Origin: Hybos culiciformis
Taxonomy: Eukaryota; Arthropoda; Insecta; Diptera; Hybotidae
Assembly (NCBI GenBank): GCA_964007475.1
Contig: OZ023275.1
Span: forward strand, 16,595,829-16,659,828
DNA length: 64,000 bases
Direction: 5' to 3'
In this document: piece after piece, positions 45,754 through 58,308 of the stretch
Position numbering within the stretch: position 1 is the first letter of the stretch
Layout of the letters: each line of letters starts with the position of its first letter
The notes under the pieces: generated by a model
Databases searched by the model: none
What the model saw: the letters and a program-made list of their open reading frames with translations, nothing else
Told to the model about the DNA's origin: nothing
Translations under genes and position numbers: made by a program

Positions 45754-47241
45754 AAAGTAGCAAAATACTTTATTAATTGATATAAGTATGTAAATACAAT
45801 TACACAGATTGGAGATTGTTTAAAATTGTAAAACAATGTCAGTTATTATTATTAAATTATGTTTTTTAAGTTTATATAACTCTGAGTTTAAATTTGTGCC
45901 ACCTTTTCCGTACAACCATTATATTAGTTCATATCCTTTTCAAAATCTAATGGAATGTTTTTACGGTTTCCCATAATAATAATTCAAACATTTTATTTTT
46001 TAAATGTTTTTATAAATAAAATTATTCCCCGAGTTACATTAAGTCAACAGATCAAAGACGCAACAAAATAGGACAATAGCTGATTTATTAACTTATTTAA
46101 TTTTTAACTTAGCTCTAAATAAACTAACTAAAGACTAAAAATTGAAACCAGTTAGTCATAAATTTACAAGTTTTAAATTGTTGATGTAGTTCAACATGAA
46201 TATGAGTTTAAGCCTATTCTTAACTCATATTTATATTTTATTTTTTTATAGTTATATATAAATTTCCTATAATTTAGGGTTAAATTCCCTTTTCCATATA
46301 TGTCACTGCGGGATCTTAATTTATACATAAAAATTTGGTAATAATCACCATGAAATATGAAAATATAAAGGATATTTCATTTCAGAACTTAATGAAAATA
46401 TTCATCCTATAAAATATTCATTAAATATAATGAAGGGGGTTTATGAGGAGTATTTTTCGCTTTTGAATGATATACCATTATAGTAACTATATACATTAAT
46501 GTATGTAGGAAAATAATATCTCATTTAAGTATAAATATTGATGATAAATTTAATTTTTCTTAAATGTACAAAATTAATTTTTTTTTTAATATAATTATGT
46601 ATATGGAATATTTATAATAGTTAGTAACAAAATATGAACGTTAAATATAAAAACGTTTTTTTTAATTTTCAAATTAATATTATAATTTTACGTAAAGTTT
46701 TCTTGAGAAATAGAATTGTTTTAATCCAGCCACCATTGAATTTTAATGGTTTTTGAAGAATTTAATCTGGATTCTTCTTCTTGTTTCATAACTTCGATAA
46801 AATTTGGTTCTATAAAAGACAATGTTCATTAATGAATTTCTATAGCGACGCAAAATTAAATTGCTGAATATTTTTATATTTTATTAAGAGACATATCGTA
46901 TTAACATTTTTATTTCGTATTTATTTTAGAGAAGAATAAATAAATAATGTAAAATATTCTGGTATGTTTATTATGTGTGCCACTCAATGATAATGGATTC
47001 AAATCTAATTTAATTTTCCTTAATTGAATTTTATTTTTATTATATATGATTTTTATGTGATTATAGGCTTTTATTATTTTACTAGTAAATCCCTGTTGTA
47101 ATGTCTATAAATTGTGAAATGTGTTCATAATATTAAAATATAGAGAGAGTTTTTATAAAATCATATAAAATATATTTTGTTTGTATATATAAATAAGTTT
47201 TTGATATTATTATATAGGAAAATACTTTAAATTTGAACTAT
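45754..47241. other. AT-rich stretch, no gene seen
   Basis: No frame, RNA or element end is recognised here. Confidence 0.5.
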
Positions 47242-47306
47242 AATATGAACTGCAAAAAAAAAATATGAACTGCAAAATATGAAATATGAACTGCAAAAAA
47301 AAAAAT
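47242..47306. repeat. Three imperfect units of ATATGAACTGCAAAA
   Basis: ATATGAACTGC followed by A runs of different length occurs three times in 65 bp. Confidence 0.85.
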
Positions 47307-48592
47307 AACATGAAAGTGAAAATTATGATAAGCTTCAATAAATCAATATAATAAACAAATATTAATAATATATACATTTCAATTTTCAAAGATTTTAAAA
47401 ATTTACATTTCGATAATTTCGATAAATTTGAAATCTCTTTCCTAATTCGAATCGATTATTTATTACCTAAATTAAGGAAATGCATTTAAATATATTTATG
47501 TGGAAATTATAAAAAAATCATAAAACATTTAGTCTTTCAATTCCTAAAAAGAGAAATCGATAATTATATTTTTTTTATCATTTTTATTTTTATTATGGCT
47601 GTAAAAAAATTATTTCTAATAATTTAATATTATACTAATATAGTATAGGTTTAATTTCATAAATTAGAGAATAAAAATTAATTGAAAATGTCATTACCAG
47701 AATTCAATTTCCGCTATTAAATTTAATAATTAATGAAATCAGAAATATATGTCGACTTCAAAATACAATATCTTCGTTTCTTTACCTAATTGTTGTAAGC
47801 ATTACATTTTCCAAAAGTTATGCACTTCTATTTCATGTTATTGAATAGAAGTCCATATCATTGAGTTTCACTGTAACAGATGTTATAAGGATAAAATTTT
47901 TGAACAAATATAACTTAACACTGAGTTCGGGATTACGCATATATTACATAAAACTCAAAAACATTTGAAGGTAACCAAAATTGTCAGATATAGATACCAA
48001 AAAATAACAGTCGCAAAATACAAAAAATAAAAGTTACATGTGTTTTCATTCAAAATGAAATCTTAAGTAAACATTTAATCAAGAAAGCTTTTAATTAATT
48101 TGATAAAATGTAAAGAAAATAATATTTTATTTTATAAAAACATTAGATTACTTTTATTTACATACTAATCATACTAGGAATATATTTTTTCTTGTATAAT
48201 AAATTTATAGTACCAACATAAAAATATATTTTATTGATTTCCTAAGGAATGATGTTCACACAAAATTTAGATATTTAATTTAGCAGGATTTGCCTTCAAG
48301 ATAAAATTTCCAACTAATTGAATCAATACAAAAGAAATGATAAGGATTTAATGAGACTGTACAATTTGGCCCATACGTTGCCAAAAGAAATAATAAATAT
48401 ATATTTAAAAAAAAGTTGTAATTAAACTCAAATATGAATCACAATGGATATTTTTACCAAGTATGTCGAATACAGACGCAGTTCACACAATATTACAAAT
48501 AAAATAACTTCAGTAAAATTATCAGTAAGTCCAAGGTATCGTCTTTATCCGTCCAAAACGACGCAGTGGGTTAAGATTAAAAAGTCAATCGA
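47307..48592. other. AT-rich stretch, no gene seen
   Basis: Nothing recognisable up to the TTAA-flanked element. Confidence 0.5.
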
Positions 48593-48596
48593 TTAA

Positions 48597-49118
48597 GAGC
48601 CCTCCATGTAAAATTCTGTTTTCTATTTCTGTTTTCTATTTTTGCAGTTTTTTTTTGTTTTATTTTACAGAAAATAAACGGCCGTGAAAAATGCGACAAA
48701 AATTGTACGAAAAACACCTCTACCAGAAAATCACAAAACTATATTTGAATTTTATTTCTCTGCAGAAACTGCAATTTATCAAAAAAAAAAAAAATTCTTA
48801 GAAATAAATGAAATTAATTAAAAATTGTTTAGGAAATTAAAGAAATTCAAAATTTCACGTCACCAGCCCTGGAGAGTGGTATTTTAGCTTTATTTCTGCG
48901 TCTGAAATTTTTTATTATCTTTTTCCTTTACTTCAGAATCCAAGCAAATATGTTTAAGTTTTTTAAAGGCTCATTTGGGCCAAAAAAATTCAAATTTTAA
49001 AAAATCGGCTTCACCTACCCTGGAGCCAGTTATATACTCTCTAACATATCAAAAAATCACTTCAGTCTAGATTGTACGACTAAGACCAATTTTTTGCAAT
49101 TTTTCACATTGAGGGCTC
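48597..49118. mobile_element. TTAA-flanked TIR element, 522 bp (piggyBac- or Sola-like ends)
   Basis: The left end is GAGCCCTCCATGTAAAA; the right end, complemented, is GAGCCCTCAATGTGAAAA. TTAA lies on both sides (48593-48596 and 49119-49122). TTAA duplications are known for piggyBac and for some Sola elements, and a GRG-type first triplet is, as I recall, a Sola trait, so the superfamily is open. Inside, CCCTGGAG occurs twice (near 48870 and 49018) after similar TTCAAAATTT-like sequence, suggesting an old internal duplication. No transposase frame is present. Confidence 0.75.
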
Positions 49119-49122
49119 TTAA

Positions 49123-52100
49123 ACTTAAAGTAAAATAAACCTCTTATTCAGATGAGGAAATTATGCATTTTGAAATATGAATCACAAAGTTTTTTACCAA
49201 ATTCTTAAAGACCTGAGTTCGGTAAAAATATTTTAGATTTTTTATTTTAAGTCACAAATAATACAAATAATGCTCTGTAAAAATACTATATAATACACCT
49301 CCCTATATATTAGAACACATTATTTTAACGCCCCTATATACTTTTTAAAATTTTTTGTCGCCATTAACAAATATTAAATGTAACTTAAAATGAAATAAAA
49401 AGGACATGTTAAAATATTCTGGTTGTTTAAATTTAAATATTATTATATGTTTTTTTAATAAAATCTTCCGCAAACAATCAATGATTTAGCTATGTTTTAT
49501 GAACATAAAAGTACGAATAAACATTTATTTAAAAAATAAAAATGCAAATTCATTTATTTTACGATGAGCATAATTAAAACATTTACATTTTTAATCTTGT
49601 CATAATAATATAAACAAAAACGTTATGGTAATTATCAAATCTATATGTATAATTTATGTGATTTAATCGCTTTTATCGCATCATCAGATAAATGAGTATT
49701 TAGGCTAGAGTGATTCAATGAAAATATGATTCGTTGTTTCTATGTTGCTATACACAACTGACTACCGATCACATGAAGTCTCATAACTATATGTGAAGAT
49801 AGTCAATTATTATGCTTGCTATAAGTTTAATAAAACAACTTAATAACTATTAACTAAAATAATGTATGTTCTTGAGTAATTGTGTTCTGTGTTAATTCCA
49901 AATCCATGAAATTTCTTGATGATGTGCGAAACATAAAAACTGAGACCATTATGCCTCCTAAAAGATAGATGGTTAGTGCACGCCTATAAAGCTTTTATAT
50001 AAATATATCATTATTTAATTGATAATGACAACTTTTTCTTTGTTCTTGGTTTATCACCTTTTTTTCAGGCTCTAATTATAAAGCAAGATACTACGACTTA
50101 CTTACTTTCTCCTTATAATTACAATTACTTACAATTAAGAGAAAGAAGAAAAAATTGAAATATTTATTTGGGCACTAATTATTATAGCACCTATTTTTTC
50201 AATAAAATTCTCAAAAACAAAGTCACGATTGGTCATTTGAATATAATTTTCCTCATTTTAAGGTCAATAAAAGAATTTAAGGATGCTTTTTCGTGTAATA
50301 AAAATAAAAAAAAAAGTTTTTTATTTATATACAAAATAAACAACGGAAAAAAATTTTATAACACCTGAAATTTTGATTAAATCATTTGGAAAACCAAAAA
50401 AAACAAAAATTATAGGATCATTAAATTTTTTTAAAGAGAGTTAATTTGAAAAGTTTTATTGAACATTCTCAACTTTTACCAATTTTCTTTGTACTACATA
50501 GTAGATATATTTTTTTAATAAGAGAAGAATTTCGATTTTTTTAAGTTTTTGAACGCGTCAATTTTTGATAAAAAAATAATAAGTGAAACATTTCAGTAGG
50601 TTTTTAGAATTTAATTTAACTATATTTAATTTTAAATAGTTATACATAAATAATTATTTGCGATTTCCATCCAAATAATGAAATAAATTGAAACAATTAA
50701 ACACTTTTTTACTTATAAAATACAATTAATGTACTGCAGTAGGTATATACTTATTGTAAAAACTGTTGAACTGTTACTGAAAATAAAATAAATATCTTGT
50801 GAAGGTATATATATTTTATTTTTGTTTTAAATTTTTTAAAAAAGCTTTCAAATGAAATTTATTGCTGTCTAAGTAGTATATAGTATATAATAAAATAATT
50901 TATGTTCAAAAAAAAAATGTATATAGAGAAAGGAAAAAAAAATTATAATAGTCTGGCTCACAGGAAAATTGATTCAAAATTGATTATTTTCTCAAACAAA
51001 GTAGGTATTACTCATTTTTATGAAGATCTTACTACGTGTTTAAAACGGTTTCACAGTTAAACAAAGTTAAACAAGTTAAAATGTTAGGACTTTGGAAGTT
51101 CTTACAGATTACAATATATCTATAAGTATCATTTTACGTCAAATTCATTCAAAAAAAGGATACCTGGAAAAAAAAATAATTTAGTTTTAGACGAACAATT
51201 CTTACAGATATATTTTAAAATCTTACGATAAAGAATTAAGCCAAACAACAATTATTTGATTGTTTTAAACGCATTATTTTTTTCAGACATACATATAAAC
51301 TTAAAATAAAATAATGATAAAAATAGAATTAGACATTTTATTTAATAATCATCGTCATCTTTTTTTTTTATAACGTTCAATTATAAATTTCATTAAAATG
51401 TTAATTTTAAAATATATTTTTCTCAAAAACTAAAAATACTGAACTATTTTTGTTTAGTACACAATACTTATAATTTTTATATAAAAACTTTTGCATAATT
51501 TAAAAAAGAAAAAAAAACTCCTTTGAACAAAACAAATTTAAACTGGTATAGAGATATGGACACTATATTGTTTCTCAAATTTTGGAGTGAAATTGAAAAA
51601 GTTTTTCATTCATTTCATATTTTTTTGAATTGTTTTAATATTTTTAGAAAAAATAAACTTTATAAATAAAACATTATTTTTTATATATTCATATTTAATA
51701 TAAAAAAAATTAAAAATTGTTGAAATATTTTAGTTGAATTGTGTTATTGAAAATTAAATCCTTTAAGCTTAATCCTTTGTTTTTTTTTTTAGTTTCATTT
51801 AATTAATTGCGATCCTAAAGTTCTCTATAATTGCAGTATAGTAAAACTGTGTACAAAGCAATGTAGCAAAATTAAATAGTACAATCTAGAAGGATGTTTA
51901 TTTATTTCTAACAACATAACTTTAAAGAACAAAAAGAACTTTCTCAATAGGACTGTCCAAAAAGTCCTGACTATAATTAATTTTTAATTTCTGGTTTACG
52001 AATTCAATAAACGTTGATGTACCTAATCTTGACAACTTTCCTTCCAACCACTATTTCGTTAGAAGAAGACTTCGGAAAATTAGAACAGCCAGATTACCTA

Positions 52101-53965
52101 ATTCTAATACCTTTAAATTTCTTTTTCAAAGATAAACTACTTGTACCAAAAAATATAGTGTTAATGATGACCCTATTATTATTTTTGTTTCATTGGATTC
52201 AGAAATTAAGCCACAGCTCTGTTGTAAAACATATATCCTAATTATTTTTATAGTAATTTATATCTGCGGTTTTCTATAAGGACATGTTAAAAAAAAAAAA
52301 GTTCAATCATATATAACGACTTAAATGTTTAAAAATCTTTAATTATTACCAAGTGTAGATTCTAGGATAAAAAGACATGAATATAATATAATGATATATA
52401 ATATATTTTATTATAAACAAAGTTAACAAATAAAGTTTGGGTTTTTCTTAACATAAAATAATAATTTTTTTGTTTTTTTTAAATATCTCTTTTAAATATA
52501 TCCATCAAACTGTCAAAAAGAGTTGTATCACCCACCTACATATATATATGTTATTTTTAATAGTTTGGTTTCGTTTAGCTTAAAATAACTTAATGTCACA
52601 GGATTCGTTATGCAGTCATACCCTTATTTATATTTAAAGAAATTATGGTCACATATTTTAAATTAGACCTTTTTGTTATATGTATATTTTACATTCTACA
52701 TAAATTTAAAATGAAGTTATAAAAAAAGGTTTTATTTGTATACGTGTAGTTAAACTACTTTACTTAATTTTATAATATTTATTTATTTTTAGTTAAATCA
52801 AATAAATTTTAAAATAAGGAAGCTTCAAAAACCTACCCTAAATTTTATTATTTCTTTTCCTTAAAAATGAAAATAAACAATTTGACGTAGTCGGAAAAAT
52901 ATATAATTATCTTAATCAAAGTATGAATGAAAATGCGTAAATAAATTTATTACAAATTAGAAATTTAAATCACGTATTACATTAAATTCAAAAACTAAGA
53001 AATTTAGTCTGCTGGAATACATATCACGTAATATCAAACACATGCTTCAAGCCTCATCTGATTTTTGCCAATTAAGAAATTTTATGTGTTTAATAGTTAT
53101 TAAATGTTATTCTGATAAATCACTGACCGTAAGAGAAAAAAATAATTTTCTTTTGATAATACGCAGATAAGAATTTGCGAAATTAATTATCAAGTGAATA
53201 TGAATTATTATTCGCGTGGTGAATAGTGAATATCTTTTAATATGTAGTTATAGATGAAGTTGTAATTATCTTTTTAATTATGATAACCAAATTAAATGTG
53301 TTTCTATAGAAAAAAAACACAAATTAGTAGAATATAGAATATTTTATACTTAATTAAATTGGACGTTTATATTTACGATAAAGCAAATTTTTATTGTATA
53401 ATTGTTGTTAATATTTCTTATTTACAGTCTCACATTACGAAATATATTTTAAAAGTCGAAAAATATATAAAGTTTTTGCTATAAAGCCAATATAGAGAAT
53501 AAATATTTTACAATTTGTATTTAAAACGTTAAACGTTGTTAAATTCAAAACATTAAATCACAATTTTTTTCTCTATCAAAACATTGTCACAAGTTCTTGA
53601 ATTCCATTTGTACATAATTTCAAAGAAAATGTAATAAAAGGAAACGGAAACCTTTATGTTAAAAACGTGTAATGTTAGAAATTTAGAAATAAATATTTCA
53701 GAGAAGTAGTTAGTTATTATTATTTAAGATTTATTCATTATTGAAGATTTATTCTTTTAAACAATTTCAATTTTAATAAATAACTAAAGAGTTTGATATA
53801 AAATAAAAATCTTTATTTTATTCAGTATAGAGACGATGTAAAAAATTAGCCAAAAATTTTCATACTTCATTATTTAAACTTTTAAGTAAGTAACAAATTA
53901 GTCTTTTATTAAGTAATAACCGATAATTTAAGCATATATTGACATAAATACTAATTTTTGTTTTC
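49123..53965. other. AT-rich stretch, no gene seen
   Basis: A somewhat richer patch at 49680-49990 and one at 51945-52215 were inspected for exons. The latter has a short frame (VDVPNLDNFPSNHYFVRRRL from 52013) that stops after 40 residues and is not recognised. Confidence 0.5.
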
Positions 53966-54013
53966 GATTTTTTATTCTCGTCTATTGAATATTTTTTATT
54001 CTCGTCTATTGAA
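53966..54013. repeat. 24-bp tandem duplication
   Basis: TTTTTTATTCTCGTCTATTG plus three or four more bases occurs twice with period 24. Confidence 0.88.
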
Positions 54014-57000
54014 ATTTCCATTAAAAACCATAATAGGAAATAAATTAAATTTTAAATTTAATTTAAATTTATTCAATTTCCGGATTGAAAAATTATTAAA
54101 TTCTAGTCATTAAAAATTAATTACGCAAATAAAATTTTTTCAGCGATTTAGCGATAAATTATAATATTTAACCAAATTGCATTTGTTTTTAATTGTATAA
54201 ACTTTTCTATTTCATTAATTAAAATAATAAAAATTGGGGGGAATTTTATGCTTTTAATTTAAGTTATTCTGAATTGCATACTGAACATTATTTATATACA
54301 ACTGTATAGTGTATATATACTTATACGTAATGATATATCAATATTAAATTATAAAGTCGAAAATTTTAAATCGTTATATAAAATGGTTTCATAAATTGTC
54401 CAAAAATAAAATTTGAATTATTGGTTATAAATCTAATTACTTAATATAAATCATGTTCTAAGACTTAATAAAATTAATGAATCACACAAAAAAGGGACTA
54501 TGCATATTTTTTCATTTTCTGTCTGTCCTGCTCTAAAATGCTTGTAACTTGGCCGAATTCGAACGTATCAATTGCAAAAATCTCGAAATATTATTCAGAT
54601 AGAATTTATATATGTACATACTATTAATTTTTTTTTAAGTTTAATCGATTCTGATGTTAGTTATAATCTGGGTAAATACGATGCTGATTAAAAGAATGTA
54701 AAAAAAATAGATTTCGATTGTGTCGAAGTATTCGAGGGCATAAAAATTCGTAGATGAAAAGAGAGCGATAGTAGAAATATTAATAAAAAATCGAAAAATA
54801 TTTTAAGCCTAAATGTTGCAAAGGGAATCCGCAATTAATTTATGACGCTGTGTTCTATGTTTTGTTCTATTGAGACTACGTACGATTTCAAAATAGTCTG
54901 AATAAATGTGTATTTAAGAATTTTATTTGTTTTTTAGTAAAATATATTTTTCTGAAAATTCGTCACTTTATTCTTTGAGATAATATTTTCAACAAAAATT
55001 AAAATAATCTGAATGTATTCTTGATTGATATTTTTGGCGAAAATCCGAAAGCTTTTCTTTTATGTTCTATCTTCTTTACAGTATACAATATAAATATATT
55101 GTAAATATGTTAAATCATAAATAAAATTTATTGTGATAGAAATAAAACATTCAGTACCTACTCGTTTTAAACCTTCCATCGTCCTGAATGAAAATTTTAA
55201 AAAAGGACTTAAATATTCGAATTTTTCCGTCAATTAGTTTGAATTTAAATTAACTTTTAAATGGCAATAAATTTTTTCTGTAGTTCGGTCCGTATTACAA
55301 AATTTTTTTGTTACAATTATTTATCAAATAGTATGACATCTTCATTAGGAGCATTTCATAAACTTTTCAAAAGATAGATCGAAAATAACAAACCAAATAA
55401 CAAATCTTGAATTCTAAGGCCAAATTTCAATTACTAAGTGACACAATTAATTCAGAAAAATATATAGTTCAAAGTGAGAAACTACTCATATGTGGTTAAA
55501 TATCATTTAACCACAAATAAGATAAAATTTTTAATGCCATATATATGTTTTAAATTTAAATTATGTAAGAAAGATTATTGTTAGATTTATTTTGTGGTTA
55601 AAATTTAAATCAAAATGATATACATGTTGGGATAATGAATACAAATAAATTAAGTTATTAAATTTTAAGATAAATATTGTATTTGCATATATATATAGAA
55701 AAATATAAACTTGTAAATTTATCAAATCAAAATAATTTCTATTTTATAGTTTAAAGTATTTGTATATGTACTATGAATCGTTCGTACAAAATCCACAAGT
55801 TGCTACTTGGTAAAAAAATTAATTTTATATGTATTGCCAGTCTAATTAATTAACATCTTTGAAATAATATTTTTTTTTATTTCATATTTCTTTTAATTAT
55901 ATACTTGTTTTTATTTTGCTGAACTGGAATTTAAATTTATCACAAATATCACAATTATTTTTAAGTAACACTATTATCAGTATTCTGTCTTGTAATACCT
56001 GTGTCCATAGCGAACGTTGAAAGTTTGGAAAGTCAGTGAAAAAATTATCGAATTTTAGTTTAAAAAAAAAGATATGTTTTAAACATGCGAAGTTAAATTG
56101 TAAAGAGCTGAATTTGTCTAGAAAAGGCTTTTACAAGCATTAAAGGATTAAAGCATGGTTATTAAAGTTAGTAAGTCCACAATAAAAACCAAGGATTTAA
56201 GAAAAAAAAAATTAAATATGAGCACGAATATCAAACTAAAATTTAGTAGGTACTAAAAAAGTGTGCAAAGTGAGCCCATAATAATATTTTAAAACTGATT
56301 TGTAAGGAAATTGTTTTATGGTTTAAAAATATTTTATTAAATGCATCGAATTAACATAAATATAAAACATTTAGGTCAGTTTTTTTTTTTTTCAATTTTT
56401 GAATCATTATGTAAATACTGGTGTATACTTTGTGGTTAAAAAAAAATGTCACTATGTATACAATAAAATCTCATACATTTATTTTTAAATAATTTATATC
56501 GACACTGCGAATTTACAACGAAATACTTATAATACATTATTAAACTTGGAAAATAAATATTTAAAAACGCTTTAATATACAAAATTCGAAGAGATATTAC
56601 AATGAACCAACGAAATTTGTTGAGACTTTATGAAAAATATTAAAGTTTGACTTTAAATATCTAAATGGAATATACAATTCAAATTTATATAACAAGGATT
56701 TCATTTAACGTTGTTATTGAACGTTAGTATTGATTATGTTAAATTTATATTGGTTTTGCAATTATTTTGTTTTATTTGCGTAATTAAAAAAAATGTTTTA
56801 ATATTCAATGGAGCAATTTGATGTCAATTAAATCAATTTTTCCATGATGTTTTATTAAATTTATGTCAAATCTAAATCAACCAAAAAAAATCAGGATTTG
56901 CTAGTGAATTAAAATAGTCATGATTTGGTTGAGTTATTTAAAAAACATGCATAATAAATTAATATAATACGTAATTATTAATTGAAAATATTGTAAATTT

Positions 57001-57612
57001 TTTTTTCGGTTATGACGAAAGATTTTATTTCCCAATATAATTATTTATCTAGAGAATATTGTGTACACATATAGCTCTTATTTTTTTTTTATTGGAAAAA
57101 AATTGGTGTTCTAAGATTGTTTAACCGAAAGGAAAGCTCATTAAAAAAAATTAATAATATCATATAAGATTAAATTTTCTTTCGATTATTAAAATATTTA
57201 GCATTATTTTACGATAAACTTATTAATAAGATTGAACATCCCAGTTACGGACCAGCAGAATTATTCCAAAGAAGAGATTTGTAGATTTTAATGGCATTGT
57301 AGATTGATGATTTTTCCGAAAAACAACTTACATTGATTTGTTAGGGCAAATTAGGTATCTACGTAAGATACATAAGATTTTATATTAGTCCATTAAAAAT
57401 CATAGTAATGTTCAAGGAAATAAGTGAAACTTTAGCATTTTTTTATATTAGTACAAAAATTCCTGGGGCAGGGTCTATGTTAATTTAAAATAAATAAACT
57501 AAAAATTTTCTAATAATATTAATTTCGTATGAACAAATTGATAAATTCGGAATTATTAAATTTTCTACGTTTTTATTAAGAACATAAATAAAAAAGTTTT
57601 TCATTATATGGT
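54014..57612. other. AT-rich stretch, no gene seen
   Basis: A richer patch at 54480-54600 (CTTGTAACTTGGCCGAATTC) may be a dispersed-repeat remnant but has no partner in the window. Confidence 0.5.
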
Positions 57613-57615
57613 GTT

Positions 57616-57955
57616 CGCATTAGGAGAATATTAGTGGAATATGCTGTTATCCGGAATATTTCAGGAATATGAACTGGATTTTTCATATAAAAAAATATTC
57701 CGGAATATGTATATTCCACTTTCATATTCTAGTTTGTCAGGGTTAGAATTCTACATTTCTAGTTATTTTCACTCATTTTTTGAAATTTAGTTATAGTTGG
57801 CAACAATTTGTTTGTCGAATTCGAGTCAAAATGAAAAAAAAACAAAATAAAATTGATAACAAGCGAGATAAAAAGTCAAAATTTTCAACAACAAAAACTT
57901 TTTCTCTTTCTCAATTTATTTTCACACCATCAAATTCCAGTTCTCATCAAATTTT
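57616..57955 (+). repeat. 340-bp tandem repeat, unit 1
   Basis: Starts CGCATTAGGAGAATATTAGT and ends TTCTCATCAAATTTT. Very few differences separate it from unit 2, so the duplication is young. Confidence 0.93.
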
Positions 57956-58297
57956 CGCATTAGGAGAATATTAGTGGAATATGCTGTTATCCGGAATATT
58001 TCAGGAATATGAACTGGATTTTTCATATAAAAAAATATTCCAGAATATGTATATTCCACTTTCATATTCTAGTTTGTCAGGGTTAGAATTCTACATTTCT
58101 AGTTATTTTCACTCATTTTTTGAAATTTAGTTATAGTTGGCAACAATTTTTTTGTCAAATTCGAGTCAAAATGAAAAAAAAAACAAAATAAAATTGATAA
58201 CAAGCGAGATAAAAAGTCAAAATTTTCAACAACAAAAACTTTTTCTCTTTCTCAATTTTTTTTTCACACCATCAAATTCCAGTTCTCATCAAATTTT
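57956..58297 (+). repeat. 340-bp tandem repeat, unit 2
   Basis: Starts CGCATTAGGAGAATATTAGT directly after unit 1. It is slightly longer owing to single-base changes in A and T runs. Confidence 0.93.
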
Positions 58298-58308
58298 GTA
58301 ATGCGAAC

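Larger units (their letters stand above)
57613..58308 (+). mobile_element. GGAATAT-rich TIR element, internally duplicated in tandem
   Basis: GTTCGCATTA at 57613-57622 and its complement at 58299-58308 form the outer ends. Nearly the whole interior is present twice: 57616-57955 and 57956-58297, offset 340 bp, differing at only a few positions (for example ATTCCGG versus ATTCCAG). Each unit has TTAGTGGAATATGCTG, several GGAATAT motifs, the perfect palindrome ATATTCCGGAATAT and an A-rich AAAACAAAATAAAATTG part. At the central junction the right end has been replaced by the left-end sequence TTCGCATTA. The short plus-strand frame across the junction (57780-57974) is a by-product. Relatedness to 45303-45703 is clear from shared motifs in the same order. 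Confidence 0.75.

Noticed and set aside
52013..52132. Short frame beginning VDVPNLDNFPSNHYF, considered as a decayed transposon exon
   Set aside because: Ends after about 40 residues, no known motif, no element termini nearby; chance cannot be excluded.
57780..57974. 64-codon frame in the GGAATAT element
   Set aside because: It crosses the junction of two tandem element units and would not exist in a single-copy element.
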